Shown here: piece after piece, positions 43,415-54,830 of the stretch
Layout: the number at the start of each line of letters is the position of its first letter
How positions within the stretch are numbered: the stretch's first letter is position 1
Assembly (NCBI GenBank): GCA_946122785.1
Contig: CAMGYJ010000010.1
Span: 35,505,608 to 35,569,607 of the forward strand
Length of the DNA stretch: 64,000 bases
Direction of reading: 5' to 3'
Origin: Linum tenue
Taxonomy: Eukaryota > Streptophyta > Magnoliopsida > Malpighiales > Linaceae
Notes under the pieces: generated by a model
What the model was told of the DNA's origin: nothing
What the model saw: the letters and a program-made list of their open reading frames with translations, nothing else
Databases searched by the model: none
Made by a program: the position numbers and the translations under genes

Positions 43415-45151
43415 TCACAGTAGAACCAATATCAATTTCAATTGCTGATTCAGTCCAAAACTATGTTTGTTATGATGATTCAATAAAAGTTCGATTGTAG
43501 AGTTTACCTTTTGATGAGGGGTTAGATTTTCCAGAGGAAGGTAGGTTTGGCCATCACCAAACATTGCGCCTACAAGCTTGCAGGGGCGGACCCACCTTAT
43601 GGGTAGGTGTGTCAAGCGACACACCTACGTCCGAAATTTGTGTGAGAGATCTATATTTTGACTGAATAAAAAATTCAAATATGGAACTTCCGACACACCT
43701 TTGAAAATTGTAACTAACATCTTTATTATGTTAAAAAAAATTTGTTGTCTTAAAGTTATTAGAATATGTAACTATAGGAATTATTAGCTTTCAAATTAGG
43801 CAGTTAATTAGTTGGTTATACAAGAGTACACAAGTAAATTGCTATTTAGTACATAATGAGTATTTAGAGAGATAACTATCACCTTAGAGATAACATCGGT
43901 CATTCGAATAAAATTCAAATTGATTAATAAACAAATTTAGTCTAGTAATTAGATAGTGAATTCCAGGTCGTCTTTCCCCATATCTTCTTTTCGTCAAATT
44001 TTCTATAGTTATTTTCCAACTTGCTTTCGAGTTTAGTTTTTTTAATAATGGTTGCTTTCTATTTTATTTATTGTGTTATATTTAATTTATACAAAATTAA
44101 ATTTTATTTTCAGTTCCTTAATTTTATTCATTAAATCTATATTTTTACGATCTCTGTGACGCGATAATATACTTGTCTTTATTACTCGATCGATAAATTG
44201 CATAGATAAAAAATGATGGATTTGTAACACAACCATAAATGGTTGTTAAGTTTACGAATAAATTTTTTGTTAATTTTTTAATTAATTAATAAAAATTGAT
44301 TATGTTTATTAATTAATTAACTTTTATCTCTCGACACACCTATTCAATAATCCTGGGTCCGTCACTGCAAGCCTGTATACACAATTGAACAAGAGGTTGA
44401 TGCTTTCTCCAAGCTCACTATAGATGTAGAACTCCCTTTCGTCGTGCTCACATGCATTGGCGTGCTCGATGGTCTTATTCTAGGATTTTGTCGAGATCGA
44501 ACCTCCAAGAACATGTTGAAAATATTTACAAAGCAGTGTTATCTCAATAGTTTGACTGACAATGAATGCAACAGGTACGACCAAAGATTCCTTACATTTC
44601 TTAAAGCATGTTGGTCAAGGATGTTGGCCTAAAGAAGTTGTTTGACGGTATTGATTCCGTATGAATACAAGCGATTGTGAATTGCTCCAATTTGTTACTT
44701 TCTCTAATCTCCAAACTTCGTCTTGTAGACTTGGAGGGAAGTGTTTTCTGTACGCTGAAACAATCAGATAGGGAAAAGTTTTTAGGGTGACAAGCCAAAC
44801 ACCATCAAAGAAACATGTAAGAACTCATCTACAACCCATTTAAGATCTTTGGTCAATTTAAAATTCTCCTCTATTCCATTACTCACATTATCCACGATGA
44901 TCTTTAACGGTGAATGGTTCACTTCTAGCTTCTCTAACCTGAACAACTACCCCTGGAACACTACCCTTTTGCACGACTCTAGCTCCTAGTCTGAACTTCT
45001 GACACCCGATCCAAATGGAAGCAACAAACAGAAAATCTAAAATCAAATAAATAATCAAACTCAAAACATAAAAGGATTCCATCAAAGTTTTCAACGAACT
45101 CCGTCCCCGCATTTGTGTAACATGCGCCAGGCACGCGATTGTTGCTTGCAT
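43415..45151 (-). pseudogene. CBP60-family (calmodulin-binding protein 60) pseudogene
   Basis: Exon pieces in order on minus: start at 45151 (MQATIACLAHVTQMRGRSSL), then QKFRLGARVV ... VREARSEPFTVKDHRG, hallmark residues of the CBP60 DNA-binding domain (stop where Glu is expected). A 132-bp GTGAGT...CAG intron (44755-44886) precedes YRKHFPPSLQDEVWRLEK. Frameshifted GAIHNRLYSYGINTVKQLL and LDQHALRNV follow, then VGAMFGDGQTYLPLENLTPH next to the hAT MITE. It ends at a donor-like aaggtaaac near 43505. CBP60 proteins are immune transcription regulators. Several stops and frameshifts make it dead. Confidence 0.8.
43581..44367. mobile_element. hAT-type MITE, 787 bp, inside CBP60 exon
   Basis: Termini caggggcggaccca and tgggtccgtcactg pair at 11 of 14 positions. 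The 8-bp flanks caagcttg (43573-43580) and caagcctg (44368-44375) match at 7 of 8. Adjacent inner words gacacacct occur at both ends. AT-rich, non-coding. Confidence 0.85.
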
Positions 45152-45159
45152 CTGACCGT

Positions 45160-45700
45160 TATTTAATTAAAAAACAAACTTTACTTTCAGCCTCCAATTC
45201 TTCCTAACGGCTATTTCAGCCGGCAACATCTCTTTCTTTCAATTTTCCCTTCAATACAACACATTTTTTCACTAAAACTTCACCACTTCCAAAACTCTCT
45301 CCTTCTCATAAAAAAAATTCATGTCCTAATAATTGGTAATCAGAATTAATTATTGTGCTTACGTCATTGATGAAGTCATATTAAACGATAAATTTTTTTA
45401 ATGTTTGAATTAAAAAATACATAAAAATAATTTTTTAACTCATTATAACTACATGTATAAAAATAATCTACAAACTATCTAATTAAACTGATGAAATCTA
45501 CTCTAAACTACACTAGCTCAAAATTAAAGTCTTGCCTTTTGACACTCCAAAATCACTTTTGAATGCCAATAGCAAAACTAAGTCTTGCTATCTAGCACTA
45601 CCACTAGAGATGGTTCAAATTTAAAAACTGATAATAAGAAAATTAAACTACTGGGAAAATACCCACAAAGAGTGCTCTAAAATGTTGGGATTTTGCTATG
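45160..45700 (-). other. Possible 5' flank of the CBP60-like start
   Basis: AT-rich, no coding frame. A CT-rich stretch (45200-45310 plus) reads GA-rich upstream of the minus-strand start at 45151. No clear TATA box chosen. Confidence 0.25.
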
Positions 45701-45719
45701 GTGACATGCATGTCACTAT

Positions 45720-46720
45720 AACTTGCACTTTTCGGTCGGCCTCATATAGGATTAGGTCGACCTAATATGCTATTTCAGTTTTGTGAGGCTCAACGACGTG
45801 GTTGACCTTTTATAGCAAATGGTCGACCTCTTTGGAAAGCGAACAAAATTAAAGTTCGACCATTTTGCACTTAATAGGTCGGCCTCATAAGTGAGAAGGT
45901 CGACCGCTATTTCGTTAAAGGATTAACGTCAAATTCGGGATTATTTAGGAAATAGTATAAAGTTCGACCGGACAAGTACGAGGTGGACCGCGTGCACATT
46001 TTATTCGTATTGGATAAGGATTCCAACACCAGAAAGGTAACCCTAACTTATCTAGAACTTAATTTGACCCATTCTCGTCATAAATATCTATAAATACGAA
46101 TATATGTCACCTTCACTGCCACCGAAACTCTGAATTAGGTTTTTTTAAGGTTAGAGCTTTTGTGAAGAAGATCCTTTGCGGTTGTTGTTGTACGTGTTTC
46201 AAGAGGTCGACCACGTCAAAGGTGAGGTCGACCTAATGTAGCTATCGCCATCATCTTGCCTAATGCGTAATTTGCACCATTTAAGTTGATGATTTGTTGC
46301 GTGCAGAATACCATTCGGTTGACCCTTATCTCAATCAGGTCGACATCTATTTGACAAATGCTAGAAATTGAATTTACGTCACAACACACGGACTTCTGTA
46401 CTTACGAGGTAAGGAAGATCAAACCTAACAGGTCGACCTAATATTTTTCAAGGTCGATCGTTTCTATTTGTTTTGGTTGTTCATCCTGAATGTCGACTTT
46501 GGCTTTGTTTGTAAGACTATGTTGTGCTTAAAAGGTCGACTGGTGAATGTGTCTAGTCGACCTATCCGTTGTTCGTGGTAATATTACACTTGCTTTTGTT
46601 GGTAAATTGGTATTTTCCTGCTAGATAGGTCGACTTAGGAAGAGCAAAGGTCAACCTAAATGGTTCTGGTAGTGACAAATTGTCTTTAAGGTTGACCTAA
46701 TAATATAGGTCAGTTTGACC
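45720..46720. repeat. GTCGAC word array
   Basis: About 20 copies of aggtcgacct, ggtcgacc, gtcgac or one-base variants (ggtcggcc, ggttgacc, ggtcaacc) in 1 kb, in both directions because the core is palindromic. Probably LTR/UTR sequence of an unclassified element. Confidence 0.75.
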
Positions 46721-46796
46721 ATGTCTCTGTTTTTGGTCAATTGTACAAAATTGAAGTTGAATTATGATTTGAATTTTTCTTTAAATTGTTTAGACG

Positions 46797-47105
46797 ATGA
46801 CGCATGATGAGAAACAGCAGCACGATTTGGGTGAAATCATGAAAATGTTGAAAGCCAAACAAGAGGAGCTGGTGGTGTGTCAAAAAGAATTCAATGACTA
46901 TCAGAAGTCCATTTGTGATACAGTGGAGCAATTGTCTGTTCGATTGACATATATGACTGGGATGAGGCATGATGGTTTTGAAAGGATAGAAGGTGCTATC
47001 CAAGAAATACGTGCAGAACGAAGGGAGAATGGAGGAACGAATAGGTCGATCGATACTGTGCAAATCACAACTGACATTTCTGTTATTTTGGTTTTTGCAG
47101 TTTGA
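46797..47105 (+). CDS. Unidentified coiled-coil ORF
   Basis: 102 residues, Met at 46797, heptad-like charged helix (EIMKMLKAKQEELVVCQKEF; RIEGAIQEIRAERRENGG). No family recognised. It follows the GTCGAC word array and could be the start of a gag-like ORF of that element. It may be non-functional. Confidence 0.3.
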   Translation: MTHDEKQQHDLGEIMKMLKAKQEELVVCQKEFNDYQKSICDTVEQLSVRLTYMTGMRHDGFERIEGAIQEIRAERRENGGTNRSIDTVQITTDISVILVFAV

Positions 47106-47335
47106 CCGTTGTTGACTTTTTTACCGAAAACGTGCAACGAAAATATTTGAGTTCGATCACTAGCGAGAGTAGCTGGATTTGCTCATCCATAAGTACTATA
47201 CCGCTCGACTTTTGTATGAATTGTGCACCATTTATGTTACAATTTACGAGGATTTTGTGGTTGATTGTAGGTTTGTAGGTAGTGGATATGTGTGCAAGGG
47301 CACTAACAATGTCTGAAAACGATTCAGTCGAAGAT

Positions 47336-48186
47336 TGATTGAACTCGAATCAAGAACAACGCGTTCTTAACACGAAATTGGGATAAAACGGAACCAACAG
47401 ACAATTCAACACCTGCGAAAAGCTCGTATGGTATAAAAGGGTAGCTGCTGGACCACGATTGAAGAGAATATTCAATCAATACAAAGCTCACATGCTTGGA
47501 ATCCACCAAACTCAAACAAGTAGCAACTTGCACAAAACCAAGGTTTTGTTTTTCGATTAATCAAAGTCTGACGATTACAATGTAAAAGAACTAAAAAGTA
47601 ACTCATAATTACACTCTAATACGAATAAGAACTAAAAAGTAGCAAAAATGACCTAATCCTAATCGAATAAGGAAAACAATTATGTTTTTACAATGGCAGA
47701 ATTTTGTGACTTCATACTAACTTCGCCCCTTTCGTTCGAGGCCTTTCAGAACTCCAATCCTTCATCCAATTCCTTCCCTTGGTACACAAACATACCTAGT
47801 TTCATGTTGTGGAAGCCTTTGGACTTGAATCAGATCCATACTCCTCAAATTAAGCTCCAAAGTAGGCTTCACAAAACAGTTTTCTGCCTTAGCCATTTTC
47901 AGGTAGTTTTCCAGTTTTGAGGTAGCAACTTTGAGGCATTTGATAACAACCTTAATGACATCAACTGGATCCAATAAGCATACCATTGCAAACATGAAAA
48001 CTTTATCTGCAAAACAAACCCTTAATAACCCATTTCCATTGAGCCATTTGTGAGATACCAGCTTCCAAAGTAGGCTACCTGAAACTGTTTCAACACAGCC
48101 AAAAATCAGAATTCTTCAAGTGAGTTGAGATGGCTTCTTTGGAAAGTAATTGTGAATTGTGGATTGATCCCATTGGGATCATATCA
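47336..48186. mobile_element. LTR-like block ending GGATCATATCA
   Basis: Starts tgattgaact, ends gggatcatatca, the same terminal word as at 22918 and 39132. Immediately followed by the GARP exon fragment, so it marks an insertion or breakpoint in that exon. No 5-bp duplication found; left edge uncertain; orientation undetermined (a tataaaaggg box at about 47432 is on plus). Confidence 0.35.
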
Positions 48187-48394
48187 TTTGTGGACCGCCA
48201 AGTTCATCAATAGCTTCAACGAAAGCCCCATAGAGATCTCGGGTCCATCGAAGCCCGGACCTGACGTCATTCCTAGTCGGAGAAGAACCCACCGACGGCG
48301 GGCTGCTGCTCTCAGCTTTACCTTTATCCTTGTTTTCCTCCACAGCCGACGGTGGCATCTTGTCAATAAGCATCTCTCCTGCTGTAAACCACAA
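48187..48394 (-). pseudogene. GARP / MYB-CC-type DNA-binding exon fragment
   Basis: The minus frame from 48394 has an acidic Ser-rich N-terminus, then RSGLRWTRDLYGAFVEAIDELGGPQ, the first helix of the Myb-like GARP domain (RLRWTPELH..FV.AV..LGGP). It stops at the LTR-like edge, so the second and third helices (SHLQKY) are missing. A splice-acceptor-like gtttacag lies at its start. A full protein would be a phosphate-starvation-response/MYB-CC-like regulator. Confidence 0.75.
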
Positions 48395-48460
48395 ACTTAC
48401 ACTTCAACATCGATCGATTAAAGATGAATTACTCATGTAGTTTTGTGGTTACTTAAACCG

Positions 48461-48740
48461 TGTTAGTATTGGGCCTTGTTGGGCTTTTTCCGAATCGTCT
48501 GTGGTATGGATATTTGGCCGTACTCGGCTCTTCTCATTAGGGTTTTAACCCTAAGTCTTCTCTATATAAGACTTAGCTACGAACTTGTTGTAAGCAAGCC
48601 GTCAAGAGGTAATCATAATAAGAGATCAGGCGTGAGCTCTTCTGAGCTCATCGAGGATTAGTCATGTTCACATCGAACAGGGATACCACGTAAAATCTTT
48701 TGTCTCGTGTTCTTATTATTCCGCGTTATCAAATTCTTCA
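48461..48740 (+). repeat. Copia-type 5' LTR
   Basis: 280 bp, tgttagtatt ... ttcttca, TATA box ctctatataagac at about 48560, followed without gap by the primer site. No matching 3' LTR in the window. Confidence 0.75.
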
Positions 48741-48753
48741 TGGTATCAGAGCT
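48741..48753 (+). promoter_or_regulatory. Primer-binding site (tRNA-iMet)
   Basis: tggtatcagagct directly after the LTR end. Confidence 0.85.
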
Positions 48754-49290
48754 GTAGATTTATCTAGTCTTCCGCACACAAGCGAAGTTCATCCCGTTGG
48801 CTTGTTCACTTTAGCAACGATGTCATTCTGCTGCATAGTCAACAACCGCCTCATCCTTAGTGTCATCGTCGTCATCTTTGCAGTCGCTAGGTCGCTGGTA
48901 GTCTCCTGAAGAGCCGATGTTCATTTCGGTTCCCTAGACCCTAGCTATCGCGTGATCTCCGACTAGCCTAGATCCAGAAGATGATCCTCCACAATCGGGA
49001 AAGAAGGTTGTTGCTGCTCTGGCCCCTCTGCTGGTTGTCATCAGCGCCGGTCACCGGATGGCAAATCACATTCACCGCCATCATCAAATTCGGCGGTGCC
49101 ATCATGGTTGTCCTCTCCAATTCAATTTAGGATCTCCAGCTCCATCGAGCCTTCATGGCTGCCATCACGTCTGCCATCGTTGTCATCGCCAAGCTCCGTC
49201 AGCTTCCTGGCCCGCTCTCCGTTGCCTCTACCGTTGGCGTTGTTGGGATTTTGAATGGTATGAATGGAAATGACAGGGGAAGAAGCCAAT
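48754..49290 (+). pseudogene. Truncated internal start of this element
   Basis: Short broken frames with His/Cys-rich low-complexity sequence (49058-49273). No gag motif is clear. Ends where the repeat at 49330 begins. Confidence 0.3.
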
Positions 49291-49329
49291 AGTTGGTGAG
49301 TAATTGGTTAGATTGGGTTGGGTGACCAA

Positions 49330-50130
49330 CCCAAATCGAGTTGAAACGGATTAAACCAAACCGATTTGGTGGTTGGAGTGAACCAACCGGTCCAACTATC
49401 ATGGGCTGAACCGATGCGATGGTTCATAATTTTAAAATGAACCAATGCGTTGATTGGGGTGTAACCACCCCTACGAAGGGTCACATCCCTTCACTCACAC
49501 GCCTTCATTTTCTATAAATAACACCAACCCCCCCCCCCTCCCCCCTATGTTTTCATACATGAGTTTTCTTAAAGGATTTTCGGCCGAAAGAAAGAAATGT
49601 TTTTCCTCTTCATTTCATATTTCCTTTCTACAAATGCATAAAAGAAAACAGAGACGTGTGACTTCTCGCCGTTCGTTGCGTTCGCTGGTTTCTAGGGTTT
49701 CAAGTACCGGTACGCCAGTAAAGATACGTCTGTTCTATCCTGGGAGGAATAGTTCCATTAATCTTGGGTACCGTAGAGGGGAACTAAATTTTTAAGGATA
49801 AATTGTGAATTCTATTGTCTCGGACGGGATTTGTGCATGAGTCGTATTTTCTCTTTTTAACGCTGTGTTCAATTTGACTCCTATATGTTACTTTTATTGC
49901 AAGAAATATGGTATACATGAACAATATCCACAACCAGAATTTAATTTTAGGTTTCACGTATACAATTTGTCTTGGTCTGTATGAATCGACTTTTTCGTAT
50001 GGCAAACTGTTTCGTTGGCGAAACTCGCGTGTTCAATGCGCATTGTTTTCAAGTAAAACACAAACACAAGGTCAACACAACCGTCAAATATCCGTCGCCG
50101 AAGTCGGCGCCGTTGATTTGATCGATTAAA
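49330..50130 (+). repeat. LTR-like repeat, copy 2
   Basis: Similar to 5900-6440 in opposite orientation (aaaatgaaccaatg, tctataaata, ggtaccg, gaattct, gtatacatgaacaat). Begins with an aaccaaaccgatttgg-rich stretch also present near 6410-6480. Non-coding. TATA-like tctataaata at 49513. Confidence 0.55.
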
Positions 50131-50689
50131 ACATAAACCAAAACGACCGTCAAATATCCACCGCCGGCGTCGGCGATGTTGATTTGATCATTACACCTTT
50201 GACTTCTAATCAAACAACCGTTATTCGGTTAACCACCTCTCCAAACTACGTTCGAACGAGGGTGTTTGGCGAATAACTAGAAAATCGAACCAGGAGTGTT
50301 CTAAGTTACGTTACCTCTACTCCTATGGAGGTTCCTCTGGAGAGCTCCGCAACTACGACTACGATCTACAACTACTACGACTCTGCCAAGGAGATCTTTG
50401 ACAGAGAAGTTCTACGAACTAGAGAGAAAAAGATAGATTCTGCGCTGGTGCAGTTGTGATTTGATTTTGCCGTCCCGAACTTCTCTCCCTTCCCAATCTT
50501 TATACTCCGCTCTTCTCCCCGCAGTCGTAGTAACTGCCTTCGCGCCTTTGTCTCCCACGTCTTCATTCCTGTCAACCGTGCAGGTAACTTCCTCCTTGTT
50601 GCGTAACTCCCACGAGTGCGAAACTGCTTGGACATGCGACAACTTGGCCAAAAAGACACCGAGCCAAAATCCACCATTGCTGAACTCTG

Positions 50690-51620
50690 GCCACTGCGAT
50701 GTTGTTTTCTATTAAACAACATCGTTTCAGTACCGCGACGGTGTTGATATCTCCCATGATGTCGTTTTCGCCTAAAGCGACACCGTCTAAACTGATCCTT
50801 AAAATATTAATTAATTAAACCGGCCATCATTGTTGACACGTCGTCAAAATCTCACTTCGCGGCGCCGTTCTTAATTAAACAACATCGTTTTCTATTTCTG
50901 CGATGCTGTTGAACTTTGCGATGCCGCTTTAAATTTAACACTGTCGTTTTAACTACTACGGCATCGTTTGGCCCACTCGCGGTGTCGTTTCTTCCGCGGT
51001 GTCGTTTCTTCCTCTTGCGGCATCGTTTTTGACTAAACGACACCGTGCTAAAAAGTCATTAAAAATATTAATTTATTAATCTGGCCATCACTAGTCCAAC
51101 TTGTGTATTGACCAACGACATCATTAGCGCCAAAACGGCTTCGTTTGTTTTTCCTTTTGCGACATTGTTTTTTATTTTAAACATTGTCGTTTGCTAGTAT
51201 AGCGGTACCGTTGGGCTTCCTCGCGGTACCGTTTTTTAATTAAATGACACCGCTAATATAGCCAAAAAAATATCAATCCATGGAACCGCCGCCAGTCTAT
51301 ACTCACATTGGGCTAGGCGACTTTTGGTCACTTACCCGATATGGTTTTTTATTAATCAGTACCGCTTATCAAGGCTCCCGCGGCATCGTTTTTAAATCCG
51401 CGGTATCGTTTTAACTCTCCGCGATGCCGCTTGTCTCCACGCGGTACCGATTTCCCCCTTCCGACAAGGAATAACAATAATAATAAACTCCTTTTCCAAC
51501 ACCAATACCAAAACGCGCGGCCCCATCTTATTTCCGGCGGTTTCGTTTTCTGTGTCGCGGTACCGCTGAGCTTCCTTGCAGTACCGCTTTTCTGTTTCGC
51601 GGTATCGTTTTAACTCTCCA
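50690..51620. repeat. CGGNNNCG word array
   Basis: About 25 copies of gcggtaccgtttt, gcggcatcgttt, cggtgtcgttt, gcgatgccgctt and complements such as aaacgacaccg. Core CGG(T/C)(A/G)(T/C)CG, often with a following T-run. No coding frame. Probably LTR sequence of an unidentified element (about 50.3-52.3 kb). Confidence 0.75.
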
Positions 51621-53600
51621 TCCTCTTCGACCGAGAGAGCAAGATAAACTCTGTTTTTTTTTTTAATATCAACTTTGTTCTGTTTTCTTCTGGCGATAAG
51701 AGGAAGAAAAAGTGGTTGGGTTGGTGACTATCGATTCACATGACCATCAATTCACGGCGGAGGAGGGCGATAGAAACAACGGATAGCGTTAGTGACCCTC
51801 GATTCACGGCGGCAGAGGGGTGGTAGAACTTCCAACGAAATCCCTAAAGCTCCTGAAATATTGCTCCCATGCTTGTCGCTTGTTTTTTGGTCGGAGTCGC
51901 AAGAGGAATTGGTGGATAATAACACGGCGGCTGGTTTACAGCAACTCTCTGCTGGGATGAAGTGAGTGGCGGAGACGATTTGATGGCCAGAGTCAAAGGT
52001 AGAAGAAGATTTGATTGTCGAAGTGAGAAGGAATTGCAGATTGAAGAGGGAGGCGAAGGGGTTTTTTTGTTTGGTGAGCGACGGAGAGAGGATGGAGATA
52101 GGGGTGAGTTTTGAATTTTGATTAAATTGCAAATACGGTGGAAAAGTGGAAAATCCAAGAATAGGCCCAGATGATGTCCGAAGGCATTCCGTTTGGCCCA
52201 TGTATGATAAAAACAATGGGCTCAGTAAAACAAAAACGCAGCACTTCAATTAAATGTGCAGAACCGTGAAATGTCTAATCTGCCCTTCCGTGAAGCTCTC
52301 AGGAGCCAGAGTTTTTGAATCCCTACAAACTCAACCCTTGTTTTGGCTTCATATATCTTATAGATACTAGAATGGAACCGCGCTACGCTGCGGATGATAA
52401 GAGACGCTGAAATTATTGGTTACTGAGTCAATAACATGTTATATGTTTGTTACGTTTAGCTACTTTATTTACTTGTTAGGTCGTTTTCATGATTTTTACT
52501 CATTATAATTTCCTATCTTTTTAATTTTACCATTTTACCCATAGACTATCTTAAAAAGGCATAGTTAATAAATAATATGTTTGATACATGAATTACCTTT
52601 GAGATGTATAAATTTTCGTTTATTAGATACTTCAGGTTAGGGATTACAAATTCGATCTAACTCATTTTATCTGATCTATTTGACCTGTTTTGGGGTAGTG
52701 GGCGAGTCGGGAAAGACATGGGTAGTGTCCTCAACCTGACCCGACCTGTCCTGACCCGCCCAATTTTGACTCGTTCTTATTTATATCACATGAAATTTTA
52801 CTCAAATTACTTAGAGTTTTACTTTTATTACCTAATATTTTAGTTATAATAAAGTTCTAAATAGGTGAAAAGCTAACGAATAATTTAACAACATTGAAGG
52901 CTGGGTGCTATTGTTGTTGTTGAGAGATCGAAATGTGATAGACTTGTTGAGTACTGAGTCAAAAGATTTTGCAAACTGTGCAACACTTCGTTAAAGAGTC
53001 CTTCTCTTGGGTGTTGTTTCCCTGGATATTCAGATAACTACTGGAGTCGATGAGAAAAGTCGTCGGACATCGGTTCCCACCATCGATTTAATAATTTCAA
53101 TCCATTAAAGGTTTAATATTTTTTTTATAATATTTTGCATTTCTCATCTTGTGTAGGAGATCCGGTAAGGATAAGGGGAACCATAGAGGAGAGAGTTCAC
53201 AACCTGTTTCCAAGCCTTCCATTCAACCTATCTCCCACCACTACACAAAACACAAGGCATAATCAAAACCAAGCAGGACAATAAGACCAACCAGAACCCA
53301 AAATTCAAGGGAAAGACCAAGTGGAGCGAGAAGAGCAACTGCAAGTACACCAACAACAATAACAACTTAATTTTTTTTGAAAGGAAATAACAACTTGGCT
53401 AAGGACAATGAATAAGATGACCAAGAGTTTCAATGTAGATCCTTCATCATGCATTCCTTGATGCAACCCTACTATAATTCGTCAACAAGTACCTCTGCCC
53501 GAGAGAGCTCATGTCTCAATGATGTTATATATAACTAGGGATATAATTGGAACAAAAAAGAAACCCAACAATCTCCCAAAAACTATCTCAACAATCTCAA
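51621..53600. other. Non-coding stretch
   Basis: No recognised protein. GGGTCGGGT-like words at 52680-52770 resemble hAT subterminal sequence. Minus frames at 51752-52249 look fortuitous. Confidence 0.4.
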
Positions 53601-53617
53601 ATTTTAGTAGAGATATT

Positions 53618-53830
53618 ACTATCACTCATTTTGAGTGATAGTTTCCATCAAATCAACAAAACAATGCATGTATTGTTTGTCCAGAAAATTCAAAAAAAAA
53701 AAAAACAATGCATTGTGGACAATGCATGTATTAATGTAACTATCCCAACCAAACAATGCAAAGTACATTACATCATTTTCCATAATTGCATGTATATTAC
53801 AATGCATGCATTGATAACAATGCATTGATT
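53618..53830. repeat. Perfect hairpin and caatgcattg words
   Basis: actatcactca (53618-53628), loop ttt, tgagtgatagt (53632-53642): 11-bp perfect stem. It is followed by at least six acaatgcat / aatgcatgcatt words and aaacaat...attgttt. Snap-back region, probably a MITE fragment; termini not identified. Confidence 0.6.
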
Positions 53831-54830
53831 TAAATATCATCAAAACCAAACCACCCAATATTAAGTAACAGCTACAAAAGTTAGCCCAAGGGATCAGGAT
53901 TAGACGCTCCATGATGAAACTATGCAATTAACAAAAGAATATGGTATCTAGTTTCCACACACAGAACTAATTTGCTTTGTTAATCCGCTTCGCCAAGTAC
54001 CTAACACTCAAATTGTGGACCATAAGGATTAACACCTGTAACCACATTAATCATCTTCCTTATCAATTTTAGAGGAAACTCATCTCGGCATACATAACCT
54101 CTTCTTTGTTCACCTCTCAACCATAAAATTGTTAGAAGATTCCCACTCACAATGAATTGAAACTGAAATACGTCGAACAACTACCACTATGGGTCTATGG
54201 CTCTTAGACATGCCAACACCACTACTCTTCTTCTCTCCCAAACACCATAGCCATAGAAGATTGGACATGAAGAAGATCCCCATTCTCCCTTGCATCCGCC
54301 TCTGCTTTACATCGTTCTCTTACCAGTGATAACTGATAATCGGTTTCAGCCCAATTAAATCCATGATGCTTCATGGCATCCATGGAGAAACTTGTTAAAC
54401 AAAATGGCCTCCAGCCCTCCACTTCCCACATATAGCCAAGTGTCAATAAATAGTTGATCAGTCATATACAATCTTAGGCAACAGTAATCCTGTTTTAAAT
54501 TTATATATATTAATTAATATACGTTCGATATATATAGTATACATGTCTAGGCTTATATGTGCGGATAGTATACTATCCATATTCCATAACATTTTGATTC
54601 CTTCTGCTATTCAAGTATATATATGTTCGATATGTATGTATATGTATACTGTTTGGTTTGACTGATCAATTGTCTGGATATTCTGCACTGACCGGGTGAA
54701 GGGGAAAAAAAAAGTTTATGTGCATTTGGATCAAACCGGCGCATGTTTTTGTCATTCTTCTTGGTTCGTTACTGGAAGAAAAACAAAGTTTCATTAACCT
54801 ATGGCCATGTGCGGTTGTAAGGAATGCTCT
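53831..54830. other. Non-coding stretch
   Basis: AT-rich with tatatata and ttcgatat runs around 54500-54660. A short minus frame at 54110-54446 is not recognised. Ends in the left target duplication of the MULE (54822-54830). Confidence 0.4.
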
